Assembly: GCA_041172365.1 (NCBI GenBank)
Contig: JBEDKD010000169.1
Coordinates: 1 to 12,771 of the forward strand
DNA length: 12,771 nt
DNA from: JBEDKD01 sp041172365
Lineage (GTDB): Bacteria > Cyanobacteriota > Cyanobacteriia > Cyanobacteriales > Microcoleaceae
Reading direction: 5' to 3'
Shown here: one piece after another, positions 1 to 6,448 of the stretch
Numbering within the stretch: position 1 is the stretch's first letter
How the letters are laid out: each line of letters opens with the position of its first letter
The notes under the pieces: generated by a model
Told to the model about the DNA's origin: nothing
The model's input: only the letters and a program-made list of their open reading frames with translations
Databases searched by the model: none
Made by a program: the position numbers and the translations under genes

Positions 1-1162
1 ATTTTTGCCCCCGTTTCCAAGTCCGACATAATAAGGCTAACCGCAGGGGATTTTTAATTAAATCATTAACGCGGTTTTGGTTGGGTTCCTTTAACTGTTT
101 TAATAACTCCTGACTCTGGGTTGGATCGCGAAAATATTGTTCAATAAACTCCTGAATTTGTTGGGAATTAAAATCTAAATTGCGATAAACATCAAAATCC
201 CTTAACGCGTTTTTCTCCGTCTCCCAAACATTCAACCGACAGGTTAACAGCACCCGTAACCCCTGCATCCATCCTTCTGTTAACTGTTGATTAATTGTGG
301 CTAAAGGTGACGTTATTCCCATTTCATCAACCGCGTCGAGGAGTAACCAAACCTTACCCCCCGTGATTAACTTTTCAAATGCAGACACCCACTCCGACGA
401 AACTTCCGTTAAACTTCCCGTAGCATCGGGTAACCAATTTTGGGTTAAGAATTGTCGTAAGGGTTGATTAACTTCAGCCAACCGAATTAAAATCGGATAG
501 CCTAAATTTTCCTGTAAAATCCATCGAGAAATTTGATATAAAAGGGTAGTTTTTCCCGCCCCTGGTTCCCCAATAATTGCGAGACGTTGACCTTTAGTTT
601 TACTATTTCCTTGTCGTAAAACTTCCTCAAAAAATTGATTAGGTTCGGTGTAGGTTTTAGTGATTTCTGTTTCTGGTAATTGATAAAACCGTGAACCTTC
701 CTCTGGGTTAACCTCGTCTTTTAGTCGTTTTTGCTGTTCCCGTTTCGGTTCAACTAAGCCCAAGGGAACATAAAAATCGAGGGGGTTTCCGGCCGTTAGG
801 GGGTTGGTGAGAAAGCGTTGTTTGTAGGCATCAAGGCGAGATTCACAAATTTGATGCCAGTTAATATCATCGGGTTGTGGTGGTGGTTCAGGATCGGATT
901 TTTGTATCTCGATAATTTCGGCTAATTCTAAGTTTAAAGCCTTGAGGATTGCAATCATACAACTTTCATCAATTGCAATTCCTTTTAAACACCGTTTAAC
1001 CGTGTCTAAACTCACCCTAGCTTGTGTTGCTAAATACTCCTGTGTCCAGCAATTTTTTCCAGTTTTTCCTGGTTGTCCTTCTTTTTTTTCCCGTTGAGCC
1101 ATTCTCGCTTTAATTTTAGCGATTCCGTCTGAAGTAGCTGCAACACCGCGAGATTTAGACAT
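1..1162 (-). CDS. HTH-NACHT STAND-type ATPase, 3' part cut off by window edge
   Basis: The frame stays open from an ATG at 1162 (MSKSRGVAAT...) to the left edge, giving 387 codons without a stop, so the C-terminus lies outside the window. Residues about 38-80 (WTQEYLATQARVSLDTVKRC...) look like an XRE-type helix-turn-helix. A linker with a PEPPPQP stretch follows. Residues 198-206 are GEPGAGKTT, a Walker A loop (Lys204). Residues 273-281 are LLLDAVDEM, the Walker B/extra-acidic motif typical of NACHT NTPases. NPLRLSLIMS near the left edge matches the helical segment after the NACHT core. Known: STAND NTPases bind and hydrolyse ATP and oligomerise on ligand sensing; several bacterial NACHT proteins act in phage defence. 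Inferred: a sensor or defence protein whose effector or sensor repeats are in the missing C-terminus. No clear Shine-Dalgarno precedes the ATG. NB-ARC is an alternative label, but the LLLDxxDE form favours NACHT. Confidence 0.85.
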   Translation of the reverse strand, partial: MSKSRGVAATSDGIAKIKARMAQREKKEGQPGKTGKNCWTQEYLATQARVSLDTVKRCLKGIAIDESCMIAILKALNLELAEIIEIQKSDPEPPPQPDDINWHQICESRLDAYKQRFLTNPLTAGNPLDFYVPLGLVEPKREQQKRLKDEVNPEEGSRFYQLPETEITKTYTEPNQFFEEVLRQGNSKTKGQRLAIIGEPGAGKTTLLYQISRWILQENLGYPILIRLAEVNQPLRQFLTQNWLPDATGSLTEVSSEWVSAFEKLITGGKVWLLLDAVDEMGITSPLATINQQLTEGWMQGLRVLLTCRLNVWETEKNALRDFDVYRNLDFNSQQIQEFIEQYFRDPTQSQELLKQLKEPNQNRVNDLIKNPLRLALLCRTWKRGQK

Positions 1163-1254
1163 TTTTGAACAAGTCTAGTATTTTCATTGTTTTGTTAATC
1201 CTACATCAAAACCACCCAATGATCAAAGGTGCAGAAAGAAGCGTAATCACAGAA

Positions 1255-1316
1255 GACCGGGCGGTTGAAACCGCGTCTACACAGACAAAACCCGCCTGCG
1301 CGGGTTGAATTTCTTC
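1255..1316 (-). repeat. Hairpin element, inverted copy, no insert
   Basis: Read on the minus strand it begins GAAGAAATTCAACCCGC and ends AACCGCCCGGTC, so it is the same element as 1697-1757 in opposite orientation. It has two hairpins: AACCCGC/GCGGGTT (loop of 4) and GCGGTT/AACCGC (loop of 2), joined by GTCTGTGTAGAC, itself partly palindromic. It lacks the GCTACGCG-type insert seen in later copies. This is a small non-coding interspersed repeat of the cyanobacterial palindromic type. Confidence 0.8.
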
Positions 1317-1329
1317 CGTAGGGGCGAAT

Positions 1330-1469
1330 GGCATTCGCCCAATCAATCTCATCTGGCATTCGCCCAATCAATCTCATCTGGCATTCGCCCAATCAATCTC
1401 ATCTGGCATTCGCCCAATCAATCTCATCTGTGTTTGTGTAGGGGCGAATGGCATTCGCCCAATCAATCT
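1330..1469. repeat. 25-bp tandem repeat, four perfect copies plus a displaced partial copy
   Basis: Four identical 25-bp units start at 1330, 1355, 1380 and 1405, each beginning GGCATTCGCCCAATCAATCT. A partial fifth copy lies at 1450-1469. The outer copies at 1330 and 1450 are each preceded by GTAGGGGCGAAT, making a GGGCGAATG/CATTCGCCC palindrome. Because 25 is not a multiple of 3, the period argues against a coding role. Perfect identity suggests recent slippage or amplification. Confidence 0.9.
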
Positions 1470-1640
1470 AATCATAAAATATACAATTAATTTTGTGTAG
1501 GTACTTAACGGTTTTCGAGGTTAAATCCATACTACGCAAAGAAACGATGCACCCAAACCGGGTTTCTAGCCCCGCGTGCATAAGTCCTGTGTAATGAATG
1601 AATTAGCTTAAAATTGAGAAAACATTAGAGAGCGAAATCA

Positions 1641-1850
1641 GATTGATTGGGCGATTGAAATCGCGACTACACAAACAAAGTCTCCCTTCGGAGACTGAAG
1701 AAATTCAACCCGCGGAGGCGGGTTTCGTCTGTGTAGACGCGGTTTTAACCGCCCGGTATTCAAACCCAAAATTCAACCCGCGGAGGCGGGTTTCGCGCTA
1801 CGCGCACGCTACGCGAACGTCTGTGTAGACGCGGTTTTAACCGCCCGGTC
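1641..1850 (+). repeat. Two forward copies of the hairpin element, one with a 24-bp insert
   Basis: 1641-1700 is a related hairpin block (GGGCGATTGAAATCGC and TCTCCCTTCGGAGA). 1697-1757 is an element copy without insert (GGCGGGTTTC joined directly to GTCTGTGTAG). 1764-1850 is a second copy in which 24 bp starting GCGCTACGCGCACGCTACGC separate the same two halves. Both end AACCGCCCGGT. They match the reversed copy at 1255-1316 and the tandem pair at 7441-7664. Confidence 0.85.
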
Positions 1851-1924
1851 AAATTAATTCGGCTTTATCTGTGGTTAAGTAAAATCAACACAAAAACATA
1901 CAATTAATTTTGCCTACCTACTTA
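1816..1924 (+). repeat. 109-bp exact direct repeat with 7636-7744
   Basis: Every base from 1816 to 1924 matches 7636 to 7744 (constant offset 5820). The identity covers the end of a hairpin element (GTGTAGACGCGGTTTTAACC) and about 75 bp of non-palindromic A/T-rich sequence that ends TGCCTACCTACTTA. It breaks off just before the ribosome-binding region of the gene at 1953, as the other copy does before the gene at 7771. Confidence 0.95.
1875..1904 (+). promoter_or_regulatory. Candidate promoter inside the 109-bp repeat
   Basis: TACAAT (1899-1904) is a good -10 match, preceded by an 18-bp spacer and TTAAGT (1875-1880), a weak -35. Transcription from it would start about 40 bp before the ATG at 1953. 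The same arrangement recurs at 7695-7724. Prediction only. Confidence 0.4.
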
Positions 1925-1952
1925 TTGAAGAACTAAAAGAGGAAGGATTGTT

Positions 1953-2228
1953 ATGACAGGACATCATAAATTCAACCAACTCCTTGAGAATATTTCACCC
2001 GAAAGACGGGCTAGAATTGCCCAAAAAACAGCGAAACTCAAAGAAGAAATCGCGTTAAATGAATTACAGCAAGCCTTTTTAGAAAAACAAACGGATCTCT
2101 ATATTAATCATTTACGAGAGATGATTACAGTCATGGGAGGTGAATTAATTATTAAGGCTAGTTTTCCTGATCGAGAAGTGATCATTAATCGTTTGAGTGA
2201 CTTACTTACAACGGAATCTCTACAGTAG
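1953..2228 (+). pseudogene. HigA-like XRE antitoxin lacking its HTH core (orphan)
   Basis: A 91-aa frame starts at an ATG with a strong ribosome site (AGAGGAAGGA, 6-7 bases upstream). The N-terminus (HKFNQLLENISPERRARIAQ) and C-terminus (TDLYINHLREMITVMGGELI) are recognisable as the two ends of a HigA-type antitoxin family, in which about 25 residues of helix-turn-helix normally lie between NELxQA and LEKxTDLYI. Here residues 36-46 read NELQQAFLEKQ, so that core is missing in frame, and 91 aa fits a family length near 115-120 minus the deletion. No HigB/RelE-like toxin lies on either side. The stop codon runs directly into a GTAGGGACACG repeat. Inferred: a degraded antitoxin that may be expressed but should not bind DNA. 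The family comparison is from memory of family members, not a search. Confidence 0.7.
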
Positions 2229-2321
2229 GGACACGACAGTAGGGACACGGCAGTCCGACAGTAGGGACACGGCAGTGCCGTGTCCCTACTTTATTAGGAC
2301 ACGGCAGTGCCGTGTCCCTAC
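2223..2321. repeat. GTAGGGACACGGCA palindromic repeats
   Basis: 2261-2289 is a perfect inverted repeat with 14-bp arms (GTAGGGACACGGCA and its complement) around a single G. 2295-2321 is a second copy with one base lost from the left arm. 2225-2258 holds two left-arm fragments. The array overlaps the stop codon of the antitoxin remnant and could act as a terminator (arms followed by ACTTTATT). It is a common type of cyanobacterial interspersed palindrome. Confidence 0.9.
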
Positions 2322-2538
2322 TTTATTAATTTTTCATTCCTTGATGTTCATCAAATTGCCTAACCGTTTCATCGAGAATATGTTAATTATATTGTAAGTC
2401 CAAGATAGTTGCCAAAAAACTAGGTTTTCAAGTCTAAATTAAAGGGTGCAGAATGGTGCAGTTAAAGTGCTTTATTTTGCTCTGGCACTGCACTAATAAT
2501 CCTACATAAATTGGTTTCATAGTTCAATAGAAAACCCT
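2229..2538. other. Intergenic region upstream of the RarD-like gene
   Basis: After the palindromes, 2322-2538 contains no gene. GTGCAG occurs at 2446 and 2456 and an inverted ACTGCAC lies at 2487-2493, giving a GTGCAGT...ACTGCAC inverted pair about 45-80 bp before the next ATG. It could be an operator, but the match is short and unproven. Confidence 0.4.
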
Positions 2539-3426
2539 ATGAAACCTAAACTTTTAGGCATTCTCTATGCCATCATCGCGCCTTTCTTTTATGGCTTGCT
2601 GCCTTTATTCTGGCGGTTTGTTCCCCTCCCCACAGAACATTTAATTGGTTTTCGCTGCTTATTTACCTTTATCACCTTGGGGACAATTTTATTGATCACT
2701 CGTCAATGGGATACCCTTCGGCATTTCAGTGGCACTTTAATTACCAAGGTAGCTAAATCCGCCTTTTACTTAACATTACACTTAGGTTTTTTTATGGGCG
2801 CGATTTCCCTGGGCTATCAAGTAGAAGCCGCGATTGGGATGTTCCTCGCGCCAGCCGCCACTGCTATTTTAGCTGCAATTTTCTTAAACGAAAAACTCAA
2901 CCCCCTTAAATACTTTTGTGTTGCCATTTCGGTATGTGCCGCGATGATTTTCTTCCATGAGGCACACCAATTTCCTCGTTTTGCCCCATTAATCGCGTTA
3001 ACTTGGGGGGGGTATTTATGTCAACGCAAAGACGCGTTAAAAGAAGTGGATAACCCTATTTCCTATAGTTGGTTAGAACAAAGTTTGATCGCGGGAGTGT
3101 TAATTTTAATTTTTCTTTATCGTGTTTCCGCGGTTAATTCTCAAGCCTTAACTGCTGTTAATGGGAATGCTTTCTTAGTCTTAGGTGGCGGCTGTGCCTT
3201 AGCTACAATTGCCAGTTTTTTGCAAGCCAAAGCCTCTCAAATCATAGACTGTGCTCAGGTAGGAATGTTAGGGGTTATTTCTCCCGTAGTGCAGTTTGGG
3301 ATCGCGGTATTAATCGATCAAAAACCCGTCAGCTTGTTACAAGGAAGCGCGATTTTATTGTTATTAATAGCCGTGGTTATCTACAACTGCCCACCTCTCA
3401 ACCCTATTGTCTCAAAAGCCAATTAA
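2539..3426 (+). CDS. RarD/EamA-family drug-metabolite transporter
   Basis: A 295-aa inner-membrane protein almost entirely of hydrophobic helices, about ten predicted spans, the usual size for the family. The N-terminus (GILYAIIAPFFYGLLPLFWR) matches the first helix of RarD-type DMT proteins. Residues 80-140 show the second repeat features, with YQVEAAIGMFLAPAATAILA (family equivalent: an E-A-S-L-G-Y-F-xN-P segment) followed by FLNEKL. Known: EamA/RarD proteins are putative exporters or permeases of small metabolites; substrate cannot be told from sequence. The ATG directly begins the first helix; no strong Shine-Dalgarno is visible (AGAAAACCCT upstream). It stands alone, followed by a hairpin repeat. 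RarD labelling is likely; the broader EamA call is safer. Confidence 0.85.
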   Translation: MKPKLLGILYAIIAPFFYGLLPLFWRFVPLPTEHLIGFRCLFTFITLGTILLITRQWDTLRHFSGTLITKVAKSAFYLTLHLGFFMGAISLGYQVEAAIGMFLAPAATAILAAIFLNEKLNPLKYFCVAISVCAAMIFFHEAHQFPRFAPLIALTWGGYLCQRKDALKEVDNPISYSWLEQSLIAGVLILIFLYRVSAVNSQALTAVNGNAFLVLGGGCALATIASFLQAKASQIIDCAQVGMLGVISPVVQFGIAVLIDQKPVSLLQGSAILLLLIAVVIYNCPPLNPIVSKAN

Positions 3427-3454
3427 TCACACCGATTCCCCTTTTCAAGCCGTT

Positions 3455-3485
3455 CCCCCCTTTTTTCGGGGGGTTAGGGGGATCA
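3455..3485. terminator. CCCCCC-T6-CGGGGGG hairpin repeat
   Basis: CCCCCC at 3455-3460, TTTTTT, then GGGGGG at 3468-3473 followed by TTAGGGGGATC. The C/G arms form a stem 30 bp after the RarD-like stop. It belongs to a common cyanobacterial dispersed sequence. It lacks a downstream T-run, so termination is only possible, not shown. Confidence 0.45.
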
Positions 3486-3525
3486 AGGATCATCATTCAA
3501 TTTTATTTAATAGGAGTTAATCGTT

Positions 3526-3717
3526 ATGTCGTCTTGTGAGCAAGTCGGTTGCAAACTGAGAAAAACATCTGACAATCAAGCCGTTTGTTTAAAAAATGGT
3601 TGTGTTTTCAAGTTAGAAAAACAGCAAACTTATGACTCTAATGGCAATGATATTTTCTGGTTTATATTAATCGCCTTGGTAGTATGTTTTATTGTCATTT
3701 CTACCGCAGGATTGTAA
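3526..3717 (+). CDS. Small Cys-motif single-span membrane protein
   Basis: 63 aa with a good ribosome site (AGGAG at 3512-3516, 9 bases before ATG). The N-terminal soluble part has two copies of C-x3-G-C: CEQVGC (Cys4, Cys9) and CLKNGC (Cys21, Cys26), each followed by a basic segment. The repeat could bind a metal through four cysteines or form disulfides. Residues about 43-62 (IFWFILIALVVCFIVISTAG) form one transmembrane helix ending at the C-terminus, a tail-anchored layout. I do not recognise a family. The clean ribosome site and organised cysteines support a real gene. The repeat cluster begins 12 bp after its stop. Confidence 0.65.
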   Translation: MSSCEQVGCKLRKTSDNQAVCLKNGCVFKLEKQQTYDSNGNDIFWFILIALVVCFIVISTAGL

Positions 3718-3728
3718 CCCGTGGCTGA

Positions 3729-4050
3729 AGAAACCGGGTTTCTTGCTTCAACCCTTTCGAGGTGCGAAAACCCCTAAAGAAACCCGGTTTCTCTCCTCAC
3801 CGGGGGCTCCAGAAACAGGGTTTCTTACCTAAACCCTTTCCAGGTGCAAAAACCCCTGAAGAAACCCGGTTTCTCACCTCACCCCGCACCTCTTAGAAAC
3901 CGGGTTTCTTACCTCAACCCTTTCGAGGTGCAAAAACCCCTAAAGAAACCCGGTTTCTCTCCTCAAGGGCGATCGCGATAGAAACCGGGTTTCTTACCTC
4001 AACCCTTTCGAGGTGCAAAAACCCCTGAAGAAACCCGGTTTCTCTCCTCA
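3729..4050. repeat. Four ~70-bp inverted-repeat units built on AGAAACCGGGTTTCT
   Basis: Units start at 3729, 3811, 3895 and 3980 (spacing 82-85 bp). Each opens with AGAAACCGGGTTTCT (or AGAAACAGGGTTTCT in unit 2), continues TACCTCAACCCTTTCGAGGT (a small ACCTC/GAGGT hairpin) and CAAAAACCCC, and closes with AGAAACCCGGTTTCTCTCCTC. The outer palindromes can pair with themselves or each other, so each unit could fold as a long hairpin. Linkers before unit 4 and after it contain GATCGCGAT HIP1-like sequence. Single copies of the 15-bp palindrome also occur at 4901-4915 and 10881-10895. No gene is present in 3718-4149. Confidence 0.9.
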
Positions 4051-4077
4051 CCCACGATCGCGATAGAAATATGATAA

Positions 4078-4115
4078 AAATCGGGTTTCTTGCGTAATAA
4101 CAAGAAACCCGATTT
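4078..4115. terminator. Perfect 15-bp stem, probable bidirectional terminator
   Basis: AAATCGGGTTTCTTG (4078-4092) is perfectly complementary to CAAGAAACCCGATTT (4101-4115) across an 8-base loop, with CTTT to the right and AAAAA on the left. It lies between the convergent genes at 3526-3717 (+) and 4150-4737 (-), where a two-way terminator is expected. Confidence 0.65.
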
Positions 4116-4149
4116 CTTTAAAGATTTAATCTCAAATCAAAAATCCCTA

Positions 4150-4737
4150 TTACCACATTCCTCGCACGGGTTTCGTCGGCTCAACTGTAGTTTCAGTTGT
4201 TGTCGTCTCTGTGGTAGTTACGGGTTGGGTTGTTACAGGTTGGGTTATTACACGGGTTGTTACAGGGCGGGTTGTGGATGTTGTCGATGTTGTCGATGTT
4301 GTCGATGTTGTCGATGTTGTCGAATTTATCGGAGTTTTGGAAGTTGTAGAAGTTGTGGATGTTGTGGAATTTATCGGAGTTTTGGAAGTTGTAGAAGTTG
4401 TGGAAGTTGTGGTTTGAGGAATGACATTGACACTATCGACAATGATACTATTATCTTTGACAACCGCGACAATGCGCTTTCCGGCAGCTAAACTCTTAAT
4501 TTTGATAGTTTCCAGGGGTATTCTGAGGGTTTTAATTTGACCATTATCTAATTGAATGGTGACGACATCACCGACAACATTTTTAATATTTCCACTGTAG
4601 GCGGTAAAGACTTGTTGACTGATTTCTTCTGCACCGATTTTTTCGACAACGGGGTTGGCAAATACGGGAGCCGCGATAACTGAGACGATCGCGGATAATA
4701 ATGCACCCGTTAAAATGGAGCGATGGGAAAAACGCAT
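4150..4737 (-). CDS. Exported Thr/Ser-rich repeat protein
   Basis: 195 aa from the ATG at 4737, chosen over an upstream ATG at 4779 because it has GAGG five bases before it and begins a signal peptide: MRFSHRSILTG, a hydrophobic stretch, then AAPVFA before Asn28. Residues about 37-105 (beginning SQQVFTAYSGNIKNVVGDVV) alternate polar and hydrophobic residues like a small all-beta domain. Residues about 107-155 are low complexity, mostly TTS triplets, with two 15-residue repeats containing SKTPINS. The tail is Thr-rich with PVTT repeats and ends GMW. It should be periplasmic, surface or envelope associated; Thr/Ser tracts often act as extended linkers or glycosylation sites. Family not recognised. 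The repeat tract is encoded by a minisatellite whose unit keeps the frame. Confidence 0.75.
   Translation of the reverse strand: MRFSHRSILTGALLSAIVSVIAAPVFANPVVEKIGAEEISQQVFTAYSGNIKNVVGDVVTIQLDNGQIKTLRIPLETIKIKSLAAGKRIVAVVKDNSIIVDSVNVIPQTTTSTTSTTSKTPINSTTSTTSTTSKTPINSTTSTTSTTSTTSTTSTTRPVTTRVITQPVTTQPVTTTETTTTETTVEPTKPVRGMW
4271..4411. repeat. In-frame coding minisatellite (9-bp and 45-bp units)
   Basis: On the plus strand 9-bp units GTTGTCGAT (first one GTTGTGGAT, last one GTTGTCGAA) run from 4271 to 4324. A 45-bp unit follows, starting GAATTTATCGGAGTTTTGG at 4322 and again at 4367. Both periods are multiples of three, so on the minus strand each copy adds whole TTS or SKTPINS blocks to the encoded protein. 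Confidence 0.9.
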
Positions 4738-4779
4738 GAAAACCTCACTTGATTCTCTAGGGGTATAAGTGAAGTGCAA

Positions 4780-5074
4780 AACTTGACACTTCTTCTTTTT
4801 GTTGCTTGCTTTCTTCTTTCATGGTTTTTTTTCCCAATCAGGAATAAGCCAAAAAAACCTGGTTTTTCCCAGTCTTGCTATCCGTGACGATTTTTGCCGA
4901 AGAAACCCGGTTTCTGTATCAAAGGAAAGAAAACGGGGGGAGCATCCCGATTTTTTAGGGGCGAAGCATTCCGGTATATAGGTTATTAGTTGTAATTTGA
5001 TATTTACTGCCGGAATGCTTCTCCCCTACAGACATATTTGCCAAAATGAGATGCACCCACCGGTTTCTCCCCTG
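4780..5074. other. Intergenic repeats between two minus-strand genes
   Basis: No gene supported. It contains the AGAAACCCGGTTTCT palindrome (4901-4915) and an inverted repeat of 19-bp arms with one mismatch: TAGGGGCGAAGCATTCCGG (4956-4974) against CCGGAATGCTTCTCCCCTA (5010-5028), around a 35-bp A/T-rich centre. ATGCACCCACCGGTTTCT near 5051 resembles ATGCACCCAAACCGGGTTTC at 1548. The arms could terminate the MFS transcript from the right. Confidence 0.7.
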
Positions 5075-6286
5075 TTAACTTACAGATGATTCCGGTTTGG
5101 TTAATTTCTCACTAATGATTAAACAAACTCCGACAAAAATAAACGCGATCGCGCCTAATATTCCCTTCCCCCATAATGGGATAACATCAGGTTGCATAAA
5201 GATCATGCCATAGACACTCATCGCGAGGGAAAATCCCCCAAAATAGATACCCACTCCTAACCCTCCCCGTTGGGCTGGTACGAGGGATAAGGCAAAAGGG
5301 ATCGCGCCATTGGCAATGAGACTATATGCTGTGATAAAGACAAGTATTAAGACACTAATGATCAAAGGATTTTGACTTAATACCATGAAAATTAGGATGA
5401 AACTGGTTAGGGCTAAACCTCCTAACATCGCGGGAATATTACCGATTTTTACCGCGAATTTGCCCGCGGGTAATGCCATGATCGCGAGGCCGATCGCGAT
5501 CGCAGTCATTAACAATTTGATATCTGTATTAGGAAATTGCATTTTTAAGACTTTTGGTAAAATTTCCCCCATCATTAAACGAGTGCCCATCGCGACTCCC
5601 ATCCCGGTTATGGCAATTAATCCTAATTGGGGAATTGATATAATTTCTGGAGGGGTTTCTGGGGTAATTTCGATCAGGGTACGATCGGGATTAATTTTTC
5701 GTAAAACTAAAACTGCACCTAATAAAACAAAAGACGCGATCGAGAATGTGATTACAGGACCTAAACTTAAAATAAAATCACTCGCGATCGGACGAAACCC
5801 CCCCGCCAAACCTCCTACTAAAATTAAGACACTCATGGCTTGAGGTAATTCGGTTTTTGTCGCGTATTGTCCCAAAAGCGCGATCGCGGGGGCACGAAAA
5901 ACCGCCATTGCCAAAGCCCAAGCAACTAACGCGACGGGTAATATCCAATGGAAGGCTAACATCGGTTGGCCAAAAATAAAGATAACCGCAATCAGAATTA
6001 ACAAAGCCGATGAGAGAATAACACCTAACATAATTAAGGGAAAACGAGTCCCTAACCAACGTCTTTGGTTATCAGAAAGACTCCCCATAATAGGTTCGAG
6101 CAGAATCCCAAAAACATCTTCTAAAATCGTAATTCCTTTATCCCACCCCGGAAAACCAAAACCCTCTAAGAGTTTCGGTAAAAAAATGCGATAAAGCATC
6201 CAACTTAGGGTAATTGCCCCTTGAATTGCGGCAACTCCACCCACTTGTCGCCATAGGACTAAATGGCTTTTTGGGGATTCATTCAT
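5075..6286 (-). CDS. Major facilitator superfamily (MFS) transporter
   Basis: A 403-aa polytopic inner-membrane protein, about 11-12 predicted helices in two halves, the normal MFS length. Between the second and third helices residues about 60-83 read EPIMGSLSDNQRRWLGTRFP, the MFS cytoplasmic loop motif (G-x-L-S-D-x-x-x-R-x-x-x-R), in a form close to the SLC45/GPH-like group that precedes PLIMLG. A central charged loop (RKINPDRTLIEITPETPPE) separates the halves. The second half has the matching AGKFAVKIGNIPAMLGG loop. The substrate is unknown; sugar transport is conceivable from the loop form but is not shown. The ATG at 6286 has only weak upstream purines. It is divergent from the gene at 6449. 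Confidence 0.85.
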   Translation of the reverse strand: MNESPKSHLVLWRQVGGVAAIQGAITLSWMLYRIFLPKLLEGFGFPGWDKGITILEDVFGILLEPIMGSLSDNQRRWLGTRFPLIMLGVILSSALLILIAVIFIFGQPMLAFHWILPVALVAWALAMAVFRAPAIALLGQYATKTELPQAMSVLILVGGLAGGFRPIASDFILSLGPVITFSIASFVLLGAVLVLRKINPDRTLIEITPETPPEIISIPQLGLIAITGMGVAMGTRLMMGEILPKVLKMQFPNTDIKLLMTAIAIGLAIMALPAGKFAVKIGNIPAMLGGLALTSFILIFMVLSQNPLIISVLILVFITAYSLIANGAIPFALSLVPAQRGGLGVGIYFGGFSLAMSVYGMIFMQPDVIPLWGKGILGAIAFIFVGVCLIISEKLTKPESSVS

Positions 6287-6448
6287 AATGCTTTTTGTTA
6301 TATAATGGTGTTAGGGTAGTTCTGTTTTTTTATGAACCACAACGGCACAGATAAGACAGAGGAAATAAAGAGAAATTTCAGAGGAAAAATGTCTCTGTCC
6401 TATTGTAGCACAATTTTTTACCAATACAAGTATAAATAAGTGAAAAAT
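6287..6448. promoter_or_regulatory. Divergent promoter region
   Basis: 162 bp between genes transcribed away from each other must carry both promoters. TATATAAC on the minus strand (near 6299-6306) is a possible -10 for the MFS gene and TATAAA (6431-6436) for the plus gene. GACAGAG (6355-6361) and CTCTGTC (6393-6399) form a 7-bp inverted pair that could be an operator. All are weak predictions. Confidence 0.35.

Larger units (their letters stand above)
1163..1952. other. Gene-free repeat-rich spacer
   Basis: About 790 bp between the divergent NACHT gene and the antitoxin remnant hold no credible gene. The short open frames here are made of repeats. The stretch contains an inverted copy of the AACCCGC/GCGGTT hairpin element (1255-1316), a 25-bp tandem array (1330-1469), a partial copy of a promoter-like end sequence (1478-1507), a partial AAACCGGGTTTCT copy (1555-1567), and two forward hairpin elements (1697-1850) leading into the 109-bp sequence repeated at 7636-7744. 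Confidence 0.75.

Noticed and set aside
1201..1490. Open frames on both strands (about 61-63 codons)
   Set aside because: They consist of the 25-bp tandem repeat and a hairpin element; the period is not a multiple of three and no ribosome site is present.
1643..1828. 61-codon plus-strand frame
   Set aside because: Entirely built from two hairpin repeat elements.
2197..2397. 66-codon plus-strand frame overlapping the antitoxin end
   Set aside because: It reads through GTAGGGACACGG palindromes and has no ribosome site.
3729..4050. Inverted-repeat units as integron attC sites
   Set aside because: No gene cassettes lie between units, no integrase is present, and the units are nearly identical cyanobacterial palindromes.
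3729..4050. Inverted-repeat units as a second CRISPR array
   Set aside because: Units are ~70 bp palindromic blocks with linkers of only about 12-16 bp, which do not resemble spacers.
4090..4491. Cys-rich plus-strand frame (CRCCRCC pattern)
   Set aside because: It is the antisense of the TTS-coding minisatellite; the minus-strand gene has a signal peptide, ribosome site and coherent domain.
4738..4779. Upstream ATG extension of the Thr/Ser-rich protein
   Set aside because: It would place 14 polar residues before the signal peptide; the inner ATG has its own GAGG site.
4799..4981. 60-codon plus-strand frame
   Set aside because: It spans the AGAAACCCGGTTTCT palindrome and an inverted-repeat arm; no ribosome site or recognisable protein.
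5385..5843. 152-codon plus-strand frame
   Set aside because: Antisense shadow of the MFS transporter, which has clear membrane helices and the MFS loop motif.
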